Source: Methylococcaceae bacterium UBA7658 (GTDB taxonomy: Bacteria; Pseudomonadota; Gammaproteobacteria; Methylococcales; Methylomonadaceae). Taken from it: a stretch of DNA of 14,209 bases. Numbering within the stretch: the first letter of the stretch is position 1; every line of letters begins with the position of its first letter. The stretch lies in assembly GCA_002483425.1 (NCBI GenBank), contig DLHW01000057.1, positions 1-14,209 of the forward strand, given 5' to 3'. The translations under genes were made by a program, and so were the position numbers. Positions 6,142 to 14,209 of the stretch are shown here, one piece after another. Under the pieces are notes generated by a model that saw only the letters and a list, made by a program, of their open reading frames with translations, was not told where the DNA came from and ran no database searches.

Positions 6142-7218
6142 ATGTTTCCAATCATTCAATATTTGCAATTGTTTTGTCTGACCGCGTTTTTTTTTACTGC
6201 TTATTCGCAAGCCGCGCAAAATCCTCCGGTAAATGTCGATAGTGCCATTTTTCTGGAGCGGAACGATTTGGTTTTACAGGGTACGAGTCCCAACGGGGAA
6301 GTGGCCTTTGCTGCACATAAATCACCGGATAAAATCCTGGTTTCATTACAGCTTAACGATAAGGAATTTCTATTTTCTTATGCCAGTGTCAGTTTTAAAA
6401 CAAAGCAACTCGATAGCTTGCAATTGCTATCGGATAGCCCGGAACAGAACAGGAAAACCAAGGCTGATCAGCTAGCGTTAAGTGTGCTGTACCGGCAATT
6501 AGAACCTCAACTCAATCAATTAAACCCAGTGGAAAACGGCTTACTGAGCAGTTTGGATTTCTTGCTGAATATGGTTCCTGTCAATGGCGCTTTTAGCGTC
6601 ATCGATTTTAAAAAAGCCAGGGCAACGACGAGCATCCAACCGAAAGCCTTTACTAATATTTGTAACCAGCGCGGCAAGGCGGTATCGGGCAGTTTCGATG
6701 ACGTATTCAAAACCTATACGCAGACAAAAATCGCCGGCAATCCCGCTTCCGCCTGTTTGGGCCGCTGCGGTGTGGGTTGCATTCAATCCGAACCGCAAGA
6801 GCGGAAGCGCCAGTATACACAGCAATGTTTTAACCATGATATATGCGTCGGACATTTCGGTACCACATTAGGTTTCTGTTCCGACGAATTTACTGCAGCG
6901 TCCGACGACTATTTGAATGCACCTAATTGCAGTTTTTATGTGATCGGAAAATGGCGGCAATCGTTAGACTGGGAATGCAACGGCGGGGCGGTAACGGTTA
7001 CGATATCGCATTTTGCCAATCGCCGCTTCACGACCTCTACTGGCCTCGCGGGCGCATGGAGCGTGACCGGCAATAAAATTGTCCGCACTTACGATAACGG
7101 CATGAAAAATAACGGTACGATAGCCGATACGAATATGAAAATTAGCGGAAGCTTGACCAGTGCGCAAGGCCGTGCCGGTTGCTTTAGCGACAGCTATCTC
7201 TCGACGCAGCCGCTTTGA
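6142..7218 (+). CDS. Secreted phospholipase A2-like protein
   Basis: A protein of 358 residues with an N-terminal signal peptide (hydrophobic residues 4-21, cut near SQAAQ). Residues 205-250 carry a phospholipase-A2-like core: a cysteine/glycine-rich loop CLGRCGVGC (205-213) resembling the calcium loop, then QQCFNHDICVG with the His232-Asp233 pair between Cys229 and Cys235, then Cys246 and an acidic segment (SDDY, 254-257). The HD dyad and disulfides are the catalytic signature of secreted PLA2s, which release fatty acids from glycerophospholipids. Residues 1-200 are of no family I recognise. Residues 279-358 look like a small beta-rich domain with repeated Gly/Trp and a closing GRAGCF. TCCGGGAG lies about 8 bp before the ATG. 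The PLA2 assignment rests on the motif alone, and activity is inferred. It is codirectional with the protease 120 bp downstream. Confidence 0.65.
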   Translation: MFPIIQYLQLFCLTAFFFTAYSQAAQNPPVNVDSAIFLERNDLVLQGTSPNGEVAFAAHKSPDKILVSLQLNDKEFLFSYASVSFKTKQLDSLQLLSDSPEQNRKTKADQLALSVLYRQLEPQLNQLNPVENGLLSSLDFLLNMVPVNGAFSVIDFKKARATTSIQPKAFTNICNQRGKAVSGSFDDVFKTYTQTKIAGNPASACLGRCGVGCIQSEPQERKRQYTQQCFNHDICVGHFGTTLGFCSDEFTAASDDYLNAPNCSFYVIGKWRQSLDWECNGGAVTVTISHFANRRFTTSTGLAGAWSVTGNKIVRTYDNGMKNNGTIADTNMKISGSLTSAQGRAGCFSDSYLSTQPL

Positions 7219-7239
7219 GCAAAGTAGCCCAGGTATCGC

Positions 7240-7254
7240 TTCCGGAAGCCGGAA
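7240..7254 (+). terminator. Small hairpin after the phospholipase-like gene
   Basis: TTCCGG (7240-7245) and CCGGAA (7249-7254) form a 6-bp stem with a 3-nt loop, 21 bp after the stop codon, followed only by CTTT. A second small hairpin lies at 7275-7289 (GCATT/AATGC). Either may attenuate transcription before the protease gene, but neither is a strong terminator. Confidence 0.3.
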
Positions 7255-7338
7255 CTTTGATGCTTACCGGTCACGCATTTCGCGAATGCATCATGCGAGC
7301 TAACTATTCACTGGATGTTTAAATAGGAGAAAAATCGA

Positions 7339-8115
7339 ATGAAATTAAAACAGATCTACGCGCTCGGCTTATTAATCGTATTAAGCGGTTCCGCTTTTGC
7401 CATTACCTACGGCGTGGTAGACGGAACAAAACATCCTGCTGTCGGAGCTTTACTCGATGTCGGCCAAAACGGAAATTTATACGCCTATTGCAGCGGCACC
7501 TTAATAAGTCCGACGGTTATGTTGACGGCGGCGCATTGCGATCCGGTCGACCCTACGAATGTAAATGTGACTTTTGAACCTAATGCGGCGTCCGCAACAA
7601 CGTTACATAACGGTGTATTCATCCCGCATCCGCAATACGGTCCCGCCCAAAACGATCCGCACGATATTGCGGTCATCGTATTCGATCAAGCGATTACCGG
7701 TATTACACCCGCACAACTGCCGACTTTGCGATTATTCGACACTTTAAAAGCTAACGGATTATTGAAAGGCGCTCACTACACCGCCGTGGGTTATGGTGGA
7801 CAAGAGCGAAATTTCGACGGTAAAGGTCAGCCCATCATCGCCTATGAAGATACCCGCGAATGGTCGGTGCAGACTTTTTCCGCTTTGAATCCGTCTTGGC
7901 TGCGTTTGTCGCAAAACCAAGCGACCGGCGACAGCGGCGCTTGTTACGGCGATTCCGGCGGGCCTAATTTTACCGGTAGCGGCGATAGCGAAAGCAACGT
8001 CATCGCAGGCACAACGATAACCGGCGACATGCAATGTGTTGCAACAAATGTGATTTACCGGCTGGATACCCCGTCGGCACGGGAATTTCTGCAAGATTTC
8101 GTGACCTTGCCGTAA
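7339..8115 (+). CDS. Secreted S1-family (chymotrypsin-fold) serine protease
   Basis: A protein of 258 residues with a clear Sec signal (LGLLIVLSGSAFA, cut after residue 21). The catalytic triad is His66 in LTAAHC, Asp109 in HDIAVIVF and Ser206 in GDSGGP. C51-C67 matches the classical disulfide next to the active-site His, and C202-C233 could form another. The residue six before the catalytic Ser, equivalent to 189 in chymotrypsin numbering, is Gly200, not Asp, so trypsin-like Arg/Lys specificity is not expected. There is no long propeptide: mature ITYGVVDGT begins near the cleavage site, so a zymogen stage is unclear. AGGAG lies 10 bp before the ATG. It is unrelated in sequence to the phospholipase-like neighbour but shares export and direction, so the two may act together outside the cytoplasm. 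Confidence 0.85.
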   Translation: MKLKQIYALGLLIVLSGSAFAITYGVVDGTKHPAVGALLDVGQNGNLYAYCSGTLISPTVMLTAAHCDPVDPTNVNVTFEPNAASATTLHNGVFIPHPQYGPAQNDPHDIAVIVFDQAITGITPAQLPTLRLFDTLKANGLLKGAHYTAVGYGGQERNFDGKGQPIIAYEDTREWSVQTFSALNPSWLRLSQNQATGDSGACYGDSGGPNFTGSGDSESNVIAGTTITGDMQCVATNVIYRLDTPSAREFLQDFVTLP

Positions 8116-8180
8116 TTCGTCATATCTTAATCCTAGCTACAAGCAAGCTACCTGTGAGCCGGTTTTGTGCGATGAGGTCA

Positions 8181-8205
8181 CGGCAACCGCCGATTCCGGT
8201 TGCCG
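8181..8205. terminator. Stable hairpin between convergent genes
   Basis: CGGCAACCG (8181-8189) and CGGTTGCCG (8197-8205) form a perfect 9-bp stem with a 7-nt loop. It lies 65 bp after the protease stop and 70 bp after the end of the leftward mutase. There is no real U-tract on either side, so it may be a factor-dependent terminator, an RNA-stabilising hairpin, or both. Confidence 0.5.
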
Positions 8206-8274
8206 GGGCTTAATAAAAGCGGCTTATTCAAAACTTCTAATACCATTAAAAACCGTCAGTCTTGTAGGTTGAGT

Positions 8275-10011
8275 TCACTCTGTGCTGACGGCCAATTGCC
8301 GGAGTAACCCGCCCGGTTCGGCGACAGCGAGGGCGGTAATTCGATCGGCTCTTACTTGTGTATCGGCAACTGCGTAAATCCTAAGCTCGTCGGCATTCCC
8401 GGATGGGCGTATATGGGCGATATCGCCGTTGTTGAAACTGATGCGTACGCCATCGATAAAATTCATTCCCTCGATGCTGCCGAAGCCGTAGTCCTGAGAA
8501 AACACTGTTTCCAACTGCAGTTTGATCGCGTTAAAAGCTTCGGTTTGTTCGGGGCCGGACGGAATAATCTGGTTATTTTCATCCCTGAAAGCCGGGGCGG
8601 TTGCCTCTAAAAACTCCACGGTTTTCAACGTATCGTTAGACGGCGATAACCGTTTTACAATAGCCAGCCCTAAAGTTTTTGGAAATTGCTTGATCAATGC
8701 GGCCCCGCTAAAACGTTCCGGTAAGCGCGAGAAGACAGCGGTTAAAGATAAGTTTTCGCGACGGGCAATTGCAAGCACTGCTAAAATCGGCAGAACTGCG
8801 TCGCGTGTCGGCAAGGCGCGTAAGGTTTGTCCATTTTTGCGAAAATCGGAGCCGGTCAGAAAGCCCCCGTTTGCTTCCCAACCGCAAACGGCGTATTTCC
8901 CCGACGCTAGCGCTTTTTCCATCCCCGCAATCACAAAGGGCGAACCGATCCGGGTTTTGGGTTCGACGATGGTTTTCAATGCGCTCCGGTCTATGCCGTC
9001 ATTACAGCTTATAGGCACTACGGCCGCATCGGCGCCTAAAAATTCTGCCGTTAGCATACCCACTAAATCGCCGCCGAAAAATTGCACTTTCGACGATTCC
9101 GGATTCACGCCAAGAATTAATGGTCTATCGCTGTCGCCATCGGTGGATACTATGGCGTCGAAACATCCGTGAACGCTTGCTGCGTCATCATGCAGTCTTT
9201 GGATAACGGCGAGTTGTCCTGCATCCATGTTTTCCGTATCGATGGGCACAAAAGTTTCGCTACGGCCGGTAGCGATGACGGTTGCGCCCAGTGCTTTTAA
9301 AATACTAACCAGAAGATCGCGGCCAACCGCAGAATGCTGATAGACCAACAGTTTCATGCCGGATAGCGCTTCATTTCCGAAAAAACCTTTGTAGCGCTCA
9401 AGATAAAGCATTTCCGCCTCATTGTATGCCGGAGAGAGCGGTTGCGAGCCTGTTTTTAACAAGCCGTCGGCGTTGAATAGCGAGTCGTCATAAGGCTGGT
9501 TGTAAAACCTGTTTCTGACTTTCCCGACTTTTTCGTCGATAAGAGGTTCATGATGTTTCAGCAACTCGCCTTTTGCGGTATTCGTTTTATAGCCGTTGCG
9601 GTCGTATGGTATATGACTGCCTGTGACCATAATACTGCCTTTGCCTTTCGTTAAAGCGAAATGAGTCAGAGCCGGGGTCGGGATCATGCCTTGGTTGACG
9701 GGGATCATACCTGTGTAGCGGATAGCCGCTTCAATCGTCTGGGCTATCTCGCCCCGTCCTTGCTGTGCAGGGACGTAAGCGCTGGAACTGGGCCGCAAAT
9801 CCCGTGCGAAATAAAATTCCTCGCCTTGCCGTATACCGCCTTCCTCTGCTGGTAGCGATTGTAGAAATTCGAGTTCGGCGACCGCATTGATAAACACTTC
9901 CAATTGTGTCAGATGAATGACTTCGCCTCGTCTGCCGCTGGTGCCGAATTGCAATGCTTTCGGCTCATAGGTTAAACGGTCGTGTAAAGTTTGGGTGGAG
10001 TTTGCCTGCAT
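8275..10011 (-). CDS. Phosphoglucomutase/phosphomannomutase family enzyme
   Basis: A cytoplasmic alpha-D-phosphohexomutase that interconverts sugar 1- and 6-phosphates. From ATG 10011 it has 578 residues and all four active-site blocks in order: FGTSGRRG (22-29), the phosphoserine loop VTGSHIPYDRNG with Ser132, the magnesium loop DGDSDRP (291-297), the sugar loop GWEANGGF (about 385) and the phosphate loop RPSGNADE (near the C-terminus). GTSGRRG and SHIP in place of SHNP are ordinary family variants. Whether glucose or mannose phosphate is preferred cannot be told from the sequence. The frame extends 31 codons upstream to an ATG at 10104, but that segment is AT-rich, unlike the family N-terminus, so the later start is preferred. 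Neither start has a good Shine-Dalgarno. It stands alone, convergent with the protease gene. Confidence 0.85.
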   Translation of the reverse strand: MQANSTQTLHDRLTYEPKALQFGTSGRRGEVIHLTQLEVFINAVAELEFLQSLPAEEGGIRQGEEFYFARDLRPSSSAYVPAQQGRGEIAQTIEAAIRYTGMIPVNQGMIPTPALTHFALTKGKGSIMVTGSHIPYDRNGYKTNTAKGELLKHHEPLIDEKVGKVRNRFYNQPYDDSLFNADGLLKTGSQPLSPAYNEAEMLYLERYKGFFGNEALSGMKLLVYQHSAVGRDLLVSILKALGATVIATGRSETFVPIDTENMDAGQLAVIQRLHDDAASVHGCFDAIVSTDGDSDRPLILGVNPESSKVQFFGGDLVGMLTAEFLGADAAVVPISCNDGIDRSALKTIVEPKTRIGSPFVIAGMEKALASGKYAVCGWEANGGFLTGSDFRKNGQTLRALPTRDAVLPILAVLAIARRENLSLTAVFSRLPERFSGAALIKQFPKTLGLAIVKRLSPSNDTLKTVEFLEATAPAFRDENNQIIPSGPEQTEAFNAIKLQLETVFSQDYGFGSIEGMNFIDGVRISFNNGDIAHIRPSGNADELRIYAVADTQVRADRITALAVAEPGGLLRQLAVSTE

Positions 10012-10370
10012 GAGAATTACGATTAAAAAATTAGGGTATTTATGAGTGTTAAATGAAGCGCTAATTAGGTCTAGTTTTACGTCATGGAAATAGTGAAGCA
10101 TCATGTATAGATTTTAAATTAGATAACAGTAAAAAATAGCGATTTCTATTTGAACATTATCGATAAATACGGCCTGTATGCTTCAACCGTTCCACCCTTA
10201 CAGGGACTTGGACCTGTAGGTGATAAATACCGGGCGAGCGGAAGCTTAAACAGTCTGGCTTCAGGATTAATATCCGAGGGCGCAAGGACGAACGAAAGTT
10301 AACATTTCATTAGGTTAACTCTGGTTAAGACACTGCTATTACCTATCCTGCCCGCAACTGGGTTTTCCGG
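10012..10370. other. Intergenic region with a short open stretch and a small repeat
   Basis: No confident gene lies here. The plus strand is open from 10141 to TAA at 10300-10302, and the only start is a TTG at 10150 without a ribosome-binding site. GATAAATAC occurs twice, 60 bp apart (10162-10170 and 10222-10230), and ACAGG/CCTGT (10200-10204 / 10213-10217) can form a small hairpin. It could be a repeat element or a gene fragment. The mutase promoter should lie near 10060-10140, but I see no strong boxes. Confidence 0.35.
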
Positions 10371-10961
10371 TTATAGACCGGCGCGGCCCGCTAATTCCAT
10401 TTGCTCTAGCCATTGTTTTTTTTCGTCGGCGCTAATCGATTCCACACTACCGATTAAGGTTTGCTGAATAACGTTGATGCCGGAAAACGCCAGGATATTG
10501 CCTTCGACGCTTTTCATTCCGTGCGCTAGAAAATACGAGCGATAAGTCACGTCGGGCATGCCCATGGTAACGACGATATGCGCCGTTTTTTCGCTCACCA
10601 GTCTTTCCCACGGTTTTTCACTGGAAACGTGATTGGCGTTAAAGCCGGGCCGGAAGACTTGTTCTAAAAACGCTTTTAAAAAGGCGGGCATCGTGCCCAG
10701 CCATAACGGATAGATTACGAGGAGATGCTGCGCGGCTTGGATGATTTTTTGTGCTTTTTGTATGGCTTCCGGCGGCTCGCCCTGAACGAAATCGGCTTGT
10801 GAGCGTAAGATTGGAAATTCGATTTGAGCGATGTCGATAAGATCAATGGTATGTCCTTTCAGCGCCGCTCCTTTAAAATAAGCCTTCGCCAACGCATGGC
10901 AAAAGCGGTTGCCTTCCGGATCGGGATGTCCTTGGATAATAACAATCTCTTTAGTTTCCAT
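10371..10961 (-). CDS. NAD(P)H-dependent flavin oxidoreductase (flavodoxin-fold quinone reductase type)
   Basis: A cytoplasmic flavoprotein of 196 residues, the usual length of the Flavodoxin_2 group (KefF, MdaB and NQO-like). The FMN/FAD phosphate-binding region is the N-terminal IIQGHPDPEGNRFCHALAK after the first beta strand. The second signature is VIYPLWLGTMPAFLKAFLEQ (about residues 82-101) with RPGF following, typical of the flavin-binding loop in this family. The fold then runs through HIVVTMGMP. Such enzymes reduce quinones or other electrophiles with two electrons from NAD(P)H. The substrate is not predictable here, and no kefC antiporter gene is adjacent. GGTGG lies 5 bp before the ATG at 10961. 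It has its own transcription unit, with 340 bp separating it from the divergent thioesterase gene. Confidence 0.85.
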   Translation of the reverse strand: METKEIVIIQGHPDPEGNRFCHALAKAYFKGAALKGHTIDLIDIAQIEFPILRSQADFVQGEPPEAIQKAQKIIQAAQHLLVIYPLWLGTMPAFLKAFLEQVFRPGFNANHVSSEKPWERLVSEKTAHIVVTMGMPDVTYRSYFLAHGMKSVEGNILAFSGINVIQQTLIGSVESISADEKKQWLEQMELAGRAGL

Positions 10962-11301
10962 AGTTCCACCATTTCGAATTCTTCTAACAGGTTTAGATCA
11001 AACGCGCGTTAGCCAGCATTTTCCATCAATCATGACAGGTTCATTATAGGGACCTTTGCACGATTATTAAATTAAGAATTTTCACGACAGCGCGTCTGAT
11101 GAAACCCAATTATTATCAACTTAAGGTAAATGTTATTTGGTTTCGCGTTCATTGCCTGCAACCGAGACTATTTATTCTGAAAATATGATATAAATGATTT
11201 CAACGCTTCATTGTTCGGTTTATGTTTTGTACTTAATTAATTCAATCTGTTCGTTATCAATGAATGCGGCTTGCTATTAGAAAATAGAAAATGTCCTTTG
11301 A
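10962..11301. other. Divergent intergenic region without recognised genes
   Basis: This AT-rich stretch separates the leftward oxidoreductase from the rightward thioesterase-parC pair and must hold both promoters. I see no clear -35/-10 pair, operator palindrome, riboswitch or small gene. The thioesterase ATG at 11302 lacks a visible Shine-Dalgarno. Confidence 0.4.
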
Positions 11302-11802
11302 ATGAAAAAACAAGAAAAATCTCTCACTATGACCGTCCTCATGACGCCCGATATGGCCAATTTTTCCGGCCATGTTCACGGCGGTTCGTTGCTAAAATTA
11401 CTCGATCAGGTGGCGTACGCCTGCGCGGCGAAATATTGTAAAAGTTATGTGGTGACAGCGGCGCTGGATCAGGTGTTTTTCCGGCAACAGGTTAATGTCG
11501 GGGAACTGGTGACGTTTTTGGCGCATGTGAATCACGTCGGAAGGTCATCGATGGAGATCGGCATCAAAGTGATCGCTGAAAACCTTCGCACACATCAAAG
11601 ACGACATACAACATCCTGCTATTTTACGATGGTAGCATTAGATGAGGAAGGCAATACGATTGAAGTGCCGAAGTTGACTTTGGATAATGACGCGGAAAAA
11701 CGACATTTTGCCGCTGCTAAAATACGCAAGCAAATACGTCAGGAAAGCTTAGAGAAAACGCGGGCTTTAGGCACAAGTACTATTGAAGATGAGTTGAGTT
11801 AA
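11302..11802 (+). CDS. Acyl-CoA thioesterase (YciA-like hotdog-fold)
   Basis: A cytoplasmic hotdog-fold enzyme of 166 residues that hydrolyses acyl-CoA to free acid and CoA. The family signature is near the N-terminus: MTPDMANFSGHVHGGSLLKL (residues 14-33) followed by LDQVAYACA, with the conserved HGG and catalytic-type Asp35. The middle strand block VTAALDQVFFRQQVNVGELV and the NHVGRSSMEIGI segment match acyl-CoA hydrolases of the YciA/VdlD type. The C-terminal 40 residues are helical and charged. Its stop codon overlaps the parC start as TAATG, so the two are probably translated from one message. The functional link to topoisomerase IV is unclear and may be only shared expression. No Shine-Dalgarno precedes the ATG. 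Confidence 0.85.
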   Translation: MKKQEKSLTMTVLMTPDMANFSGHVHGGSLLKLLDQVAYACAAKYCKSYVVTAALDQVFFRQQVNVGELVTFLAHVNHVGRSSMEIGIKVIAENLRTHQRRHTTSCYFTMVALDEEGNTIEVPKLTLDNDAEKRHFAAAKIRKQIRQESLEKTRALGTSTIEDELS

Positions 11803-14036
11803 TGGCTACAGCACAAGAGAATTTCGAACGTTTACCTTTAAAGGAATTCGCGGAAAAAGCGTACCTGGATTATTCCATGTACGTCATTTTAGACCGCGCC
11901 CTGCCGCATATTGCTGACGGTCTCAAACCCGTGCAGCGGCGTATCGTCTACGCCATGTCTGAATTGGGGCTGACCGCACTCGCCAAGTATAAAAAATCCG
12001 CCCGGACAGTGGGTGATGTGTTGGGAAAATTCCATCCGCACGGGGATTCTGCCTGTTATGAAGCGATGGTGTTGATGGCGCAGGATTTTTCCTACCGTTA
12101 TCCTTTGATCGACGGTCAGGGTAACTGGGGTTCGCCGGACGACCCAAAATCCTTCGCTGCCATGCGCTATACCGAATCGCGCTTGACGGCTTACGCCCAA
12201 ACCTTGTTAAGCGAATTGGGGCAGGGTACGGTCGATTGGACGGATAATTTCGACGGCACGTTGCAAGAACCCGTCATGTTACCGGCGAGGTTGCCGAATT
12301 TGCTGCTCAACGGCACGATGGGTATCGCCGTTGGGATGGCGACCGATATCCCGCCGCATAATCTGGTCGAAGTCGCTGGCGCGTGTATCCATCTGCTCGA
12401 CAAGCCTGATGCGCCGCTGGAACAACTGCTGGAGCATATCAAGGGTCCGGATTACCCGACCGAAGCGGAAATCATCACGCCAGCCGATGAAATCCAGAAG
12501 ATGTATATCAGCGGCGGCGGATCGGTCAAAATGCGCGCCAAGTACGAGCAGGAAGACGGTAATATCATCATTACCGCCCTGCCTTATCAAGTGTCCGGCG
12601 CCAAATTGATGGAACAGATTGCCGCGCAAATGCTGGCGAAAAAACTGCCGATGATCGAGGATTTGCGCGACGAGTCCGATCATGAAAACCTGACCCGCCT
12701 AGTCATCATGCCGAAATCAAAGCGCATTGATGCCGATGAAGTGATGTCGCATTTGTTTGCCACGACCGATCTGGAAAAAAGCTATCGCGTCAATATGAAC
12801 ATGATCGGCCTGGATGGTCGTCCCAAAGTCAAGAATTTGCGCGAAATCTTGGTCGAATGGTTGACTTTCCGCACCGAAACCGTCCGCAGGCGTTTGCAAT
12901 TCCGCCTGGATAAGGTGTTGGCGCGATTGCATGTGTTGGAAGGCTTATTGATCGCCTATCTCAATATCGATGAAGTGATTGCCATTATCCGCTTCGAGGA
13001 TCATCCCAAAGCCGTAATGATCGAGCGTTTTGGCATTACTGAAATTCAGGCTGAAGCAATTCTCGAATTGAAACTGCGGCATCTTGCCAAGCTGGAAGAA
13101 TTCAAGATCAAAGGCGAACAAGCCGAATTGGAACAGGAAAGGCAACAATTGGAAGCCATTTTAGGTTCAAAGGAGCTACTCAATAACCTGATTAAATCCG
13201 AACTGGAAGAAGATGCGGAAAAGTACGGCGATGATCGCCGTTCGCCTATCGTTGCACGGGAAGCCGCGCAAGCGCTGGAAACTACTGCCTTAATCGCCAA
13301 TGAACCGTTAACCGTAATTTTGTCCGAAAAAGGCTGGATCAGGGCGGCGAAAGGCCATGATTTTGATGTGGAAAGCCTGAATTACCGTTCCGGCGACGGT
13401 TATCTGGATTCGGTCAAATGCCGTTCGACACAGCCGGTATTCATATTAGATTCGACTGGACGGGTTTATAGCAGTAACACGCATGATTTGCCGTCCGCCC
13501 GCAGCCAGGGCGAGCCGTTAACCGGCCGGTTAAATCCACCGCCGGGATCGTTATTCACCTATTTGGTAGCCGGAAATCCTGACGATTGGCTTTTGCTTGC
13601 CAGCAGTGCGGGATACGGTTTCAGGGTACAGATCAAAGAATTATCTGGTAAAAACAAGGCCGGAAAAGCGTTGATATCCTTGTCTGATAAATCCACCGTC
13701 GTTAAACCCATATCGATTAACCATGACAGCGATTTGTTAGCAGTCGCTACCCTTCAAGGACGATTGCTCATATTTCCTGTCAGCGAGTTGCCTGAACTTT
13801 CAAAAGGTAAGGGAAATAAAATTATCCAGATTCCATCCAAGGATTTAGAAACTGGAAAAGACAAGGTTGTGGCTTTAGCGGTTATTCCGGTTACCGGGCA
13901 ATTAGTTATTTCGTCCGGCAAGCGGCAATTAACCTTGAAAGCGAATGATATTGTGCATTATTCCGGCAGTCGGGCGAACCGGGGTTTGAATTTGCCGAAA
14001 GGTTTTCAACGGGTTGAAAGTCTGGCAAGCGGATAA
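11802..14036 (+). CDS. parC: DNA topoisomerase IV subunit A (ParC)
   Basis: This is the DNA-cleaving subunit of topoisomerase IV, which decatenates daughter chromosomes together with ParE. Its 744 residues are close to E. coli ParC (752). The N-terminal breakage-reunion domain has KPVQRRIVYAM (42-52), the quinolone-resistance region HPHGDSACYEAM with Ser83 and Glu87 (equivalents of E. coli Ser80 and Glu84, so wild type at both resistance hot spots), and the catalytic tyrosine Tyr123 in AAMRYTE. A coiled-coil region (roughly 425-480, LEEFKIKGEQAELEQERQQL) precedes a C-terminal beta-propeller-like domain from about residue 500. ParC is preferred over GyrA because the start LKEFAEKAYLDYSMYVILDR is ParC-like and I see no canonical GyrA box (QRRGGKG) in the C-terminal domain. 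The gene is the second of an overlapping pair with the thioesterase. Confidence 0.95.
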   Translation: MATAQENFERLPLKEFAEKAYLDYSMYVILDRALPHIADGLKPVQRRIVYAMSELGLTALAKYKKSARTVGDVLGKFHPHGDSACYEAMVLMAQDFSYRYPLIDGQGNWGSPDDPKSFAAMRYTESRLTAYAQTLLSELGQGTVDWTDNFDGTLQEPVMLPARLPNLLLNGTMGIAVGMATDIPPHNLVEVAGACIHLLDKPDAPLEQLLEHIKGPDYPTEAEIITPADEIQKMYISGGGSVKMRAKYEQEDGNIIITALPYQVSGAKLMEQIAAQMLAKKLPMIEDLRDESDHENLTRLVIMPKSKRIDADEVMSHLFATTDLEKSYRVNMNMIGLDGRPKVKNLREILVEWLTFRTETVRRRLQFRLDKVLARLHVLEGLLIAYLNIDEVIAIIRFEDHPKAVMIERFGITEIQAEAILELKLRHLAKLEEFKIKGEQAELEQERQQLEAILGSKELLNNLIKSELEEDAEKYGDDRRSPIVAREAAQALETTALIANEPLTVILSEKGWIRAAKGHDFDVESLNYRSGDGYLDSVKCRSTQPVFILDSTGRVYSSNTHDLPSARSQGEPLTGRLNPPPGSLFTYLVAGNPDDWLLLASSAGYGFRVQIKELSGKNKAGKALISLSDKSTVVKPISINHDSDLLAVATLQGRLLIFPVSELPELSKGKGNKIIQIPSKDLETGKDKVVALAVIPVTGQLVISSGKRQLTLKANDIVHYSGSRANRGLNLPKGFQRVESLASG

Positions 14037-14111
14037 CCCGAAGTGGTTGGCGGTTTGAGCGGTTGCGTTCAAACTTAGGCTTTGCTTGTAGCGGCCTTGG
14101 CGACCGCAACT

Positions 14112-14209
14112 CAGGAGTGCAAGTTGTGAATTGCGGGTAGGCTATAGTTGGTTACACTTAAAATGTCATTACGTCCCAAACAGGACAGGTTGTGATTTGC
14201 GGGTAGGCT
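14112..14209. repeat. Direct repeat pair at the right edge
   Basis: A 21-nt unit ending in TTGCGGGTAGGCT occurs at 14123-14143 and again at 14189-14209 with one mismatch, a period of 66 bp. The match extends weakly leftward through CAGGA in both copies. The second copy ends exactly at the window edge, so the number of units is unknown. The start of the region (14037-14111) shows no strong terminator for parC. Confidence 0.6.

Noticed and set aside
8522..9172. A 216-codon open frame antisense to the phosphohexomutase
   Set aside because: It lies wholly opposite a gene with all its catalytic motifs, has no recognisable domain, and is explained by codon bias of the real gene.
11291..11305. A four-codon open frame (ATG to TGA) ending on the thioesterase start codon
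   Set aside because: It could be a coupling leader peptide, but it is too short to separate from chance and has no ribosome-binding site.
14112..14209. A CRISPR array
   Set aside because: There are only two 21-nt units with 45 nt between them and no cas gene; the geometry does not fit, although the edge hides any continuation.

Overview
The window looks like chromosomal DNA of a gammaproteobacterium of moderate GC content, plausibly a methanotroph of the order Methylococcales. This is an inference. It rests on a cytochrome P460-type haem protein beside a Nitrosomonas-BCO-like two-domain multicopper oxidase and a membrane blue copper protein, on an OprO/OprP-type porin, and on a short palindromic repeat of a type I remember from many such genomes. 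No ribosomal RNA or pmo/amo gene is present to confirm it.

Left part (1-5204): the tail of an unidentified rightward gene meets a leftward phosphate-selective-type porin at a shared bidirectional terminator. The porin has a convincing triple PhoB half-site array and a matching -10 box upstream. Its signal-peptide reading frame, however, has no ATG, GTG or TTG start. Next comes a leftward cytochrome P460-family gene. Divergent from it is a two-gene operon: a membrane-anchored multicopper oxidase with type-1 copper in domain 1 and a complete set of trinuclear-cluster histidines, overlapping by ATGA with a membrane-anchored cupredoxin. The cupredoxin's N-terminal coding region contains a 49-bp imperfect palindrome that leaves the frame open. 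The set suggests periplasmic copper and electron-transfer chemistry, possibly linked to nitrogen oxides.

Middle part (5205-8274): an AT-rich stretch holds the decayed remains of an ApeA-type (HEPN abortive-infection) defence gene, with two frameshifts, an internal stop and no C-terminal domain. Two rightward secreted hydrolases follow, a phospholipase-A2-like protein and a chymotrypsin-fold serine protease. This is the accessory part of the window.

Right part (8275-14209): housekeeping genes. A leftward phosphoglucomutase/phosphomannomutase is followed by a leftward flavodoxin-fold NAD(P)H oxidoreductase. Rightward there is an acyl-CoA thioesterase overlapping parC (topoisomerase IV subunit A). 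The window ends in a pair of direct repeats that may continue past the edge.

The observations most worth checking are the PhoB array together with the missing porin start codon, the ApeA remnant, and the palindrome inside the cupredoxin gene. I did not find a complete new system; the nearest thing to an undescribed module is the P460 / type-C multicopper oxidase / cupredoxin neighbourhood.
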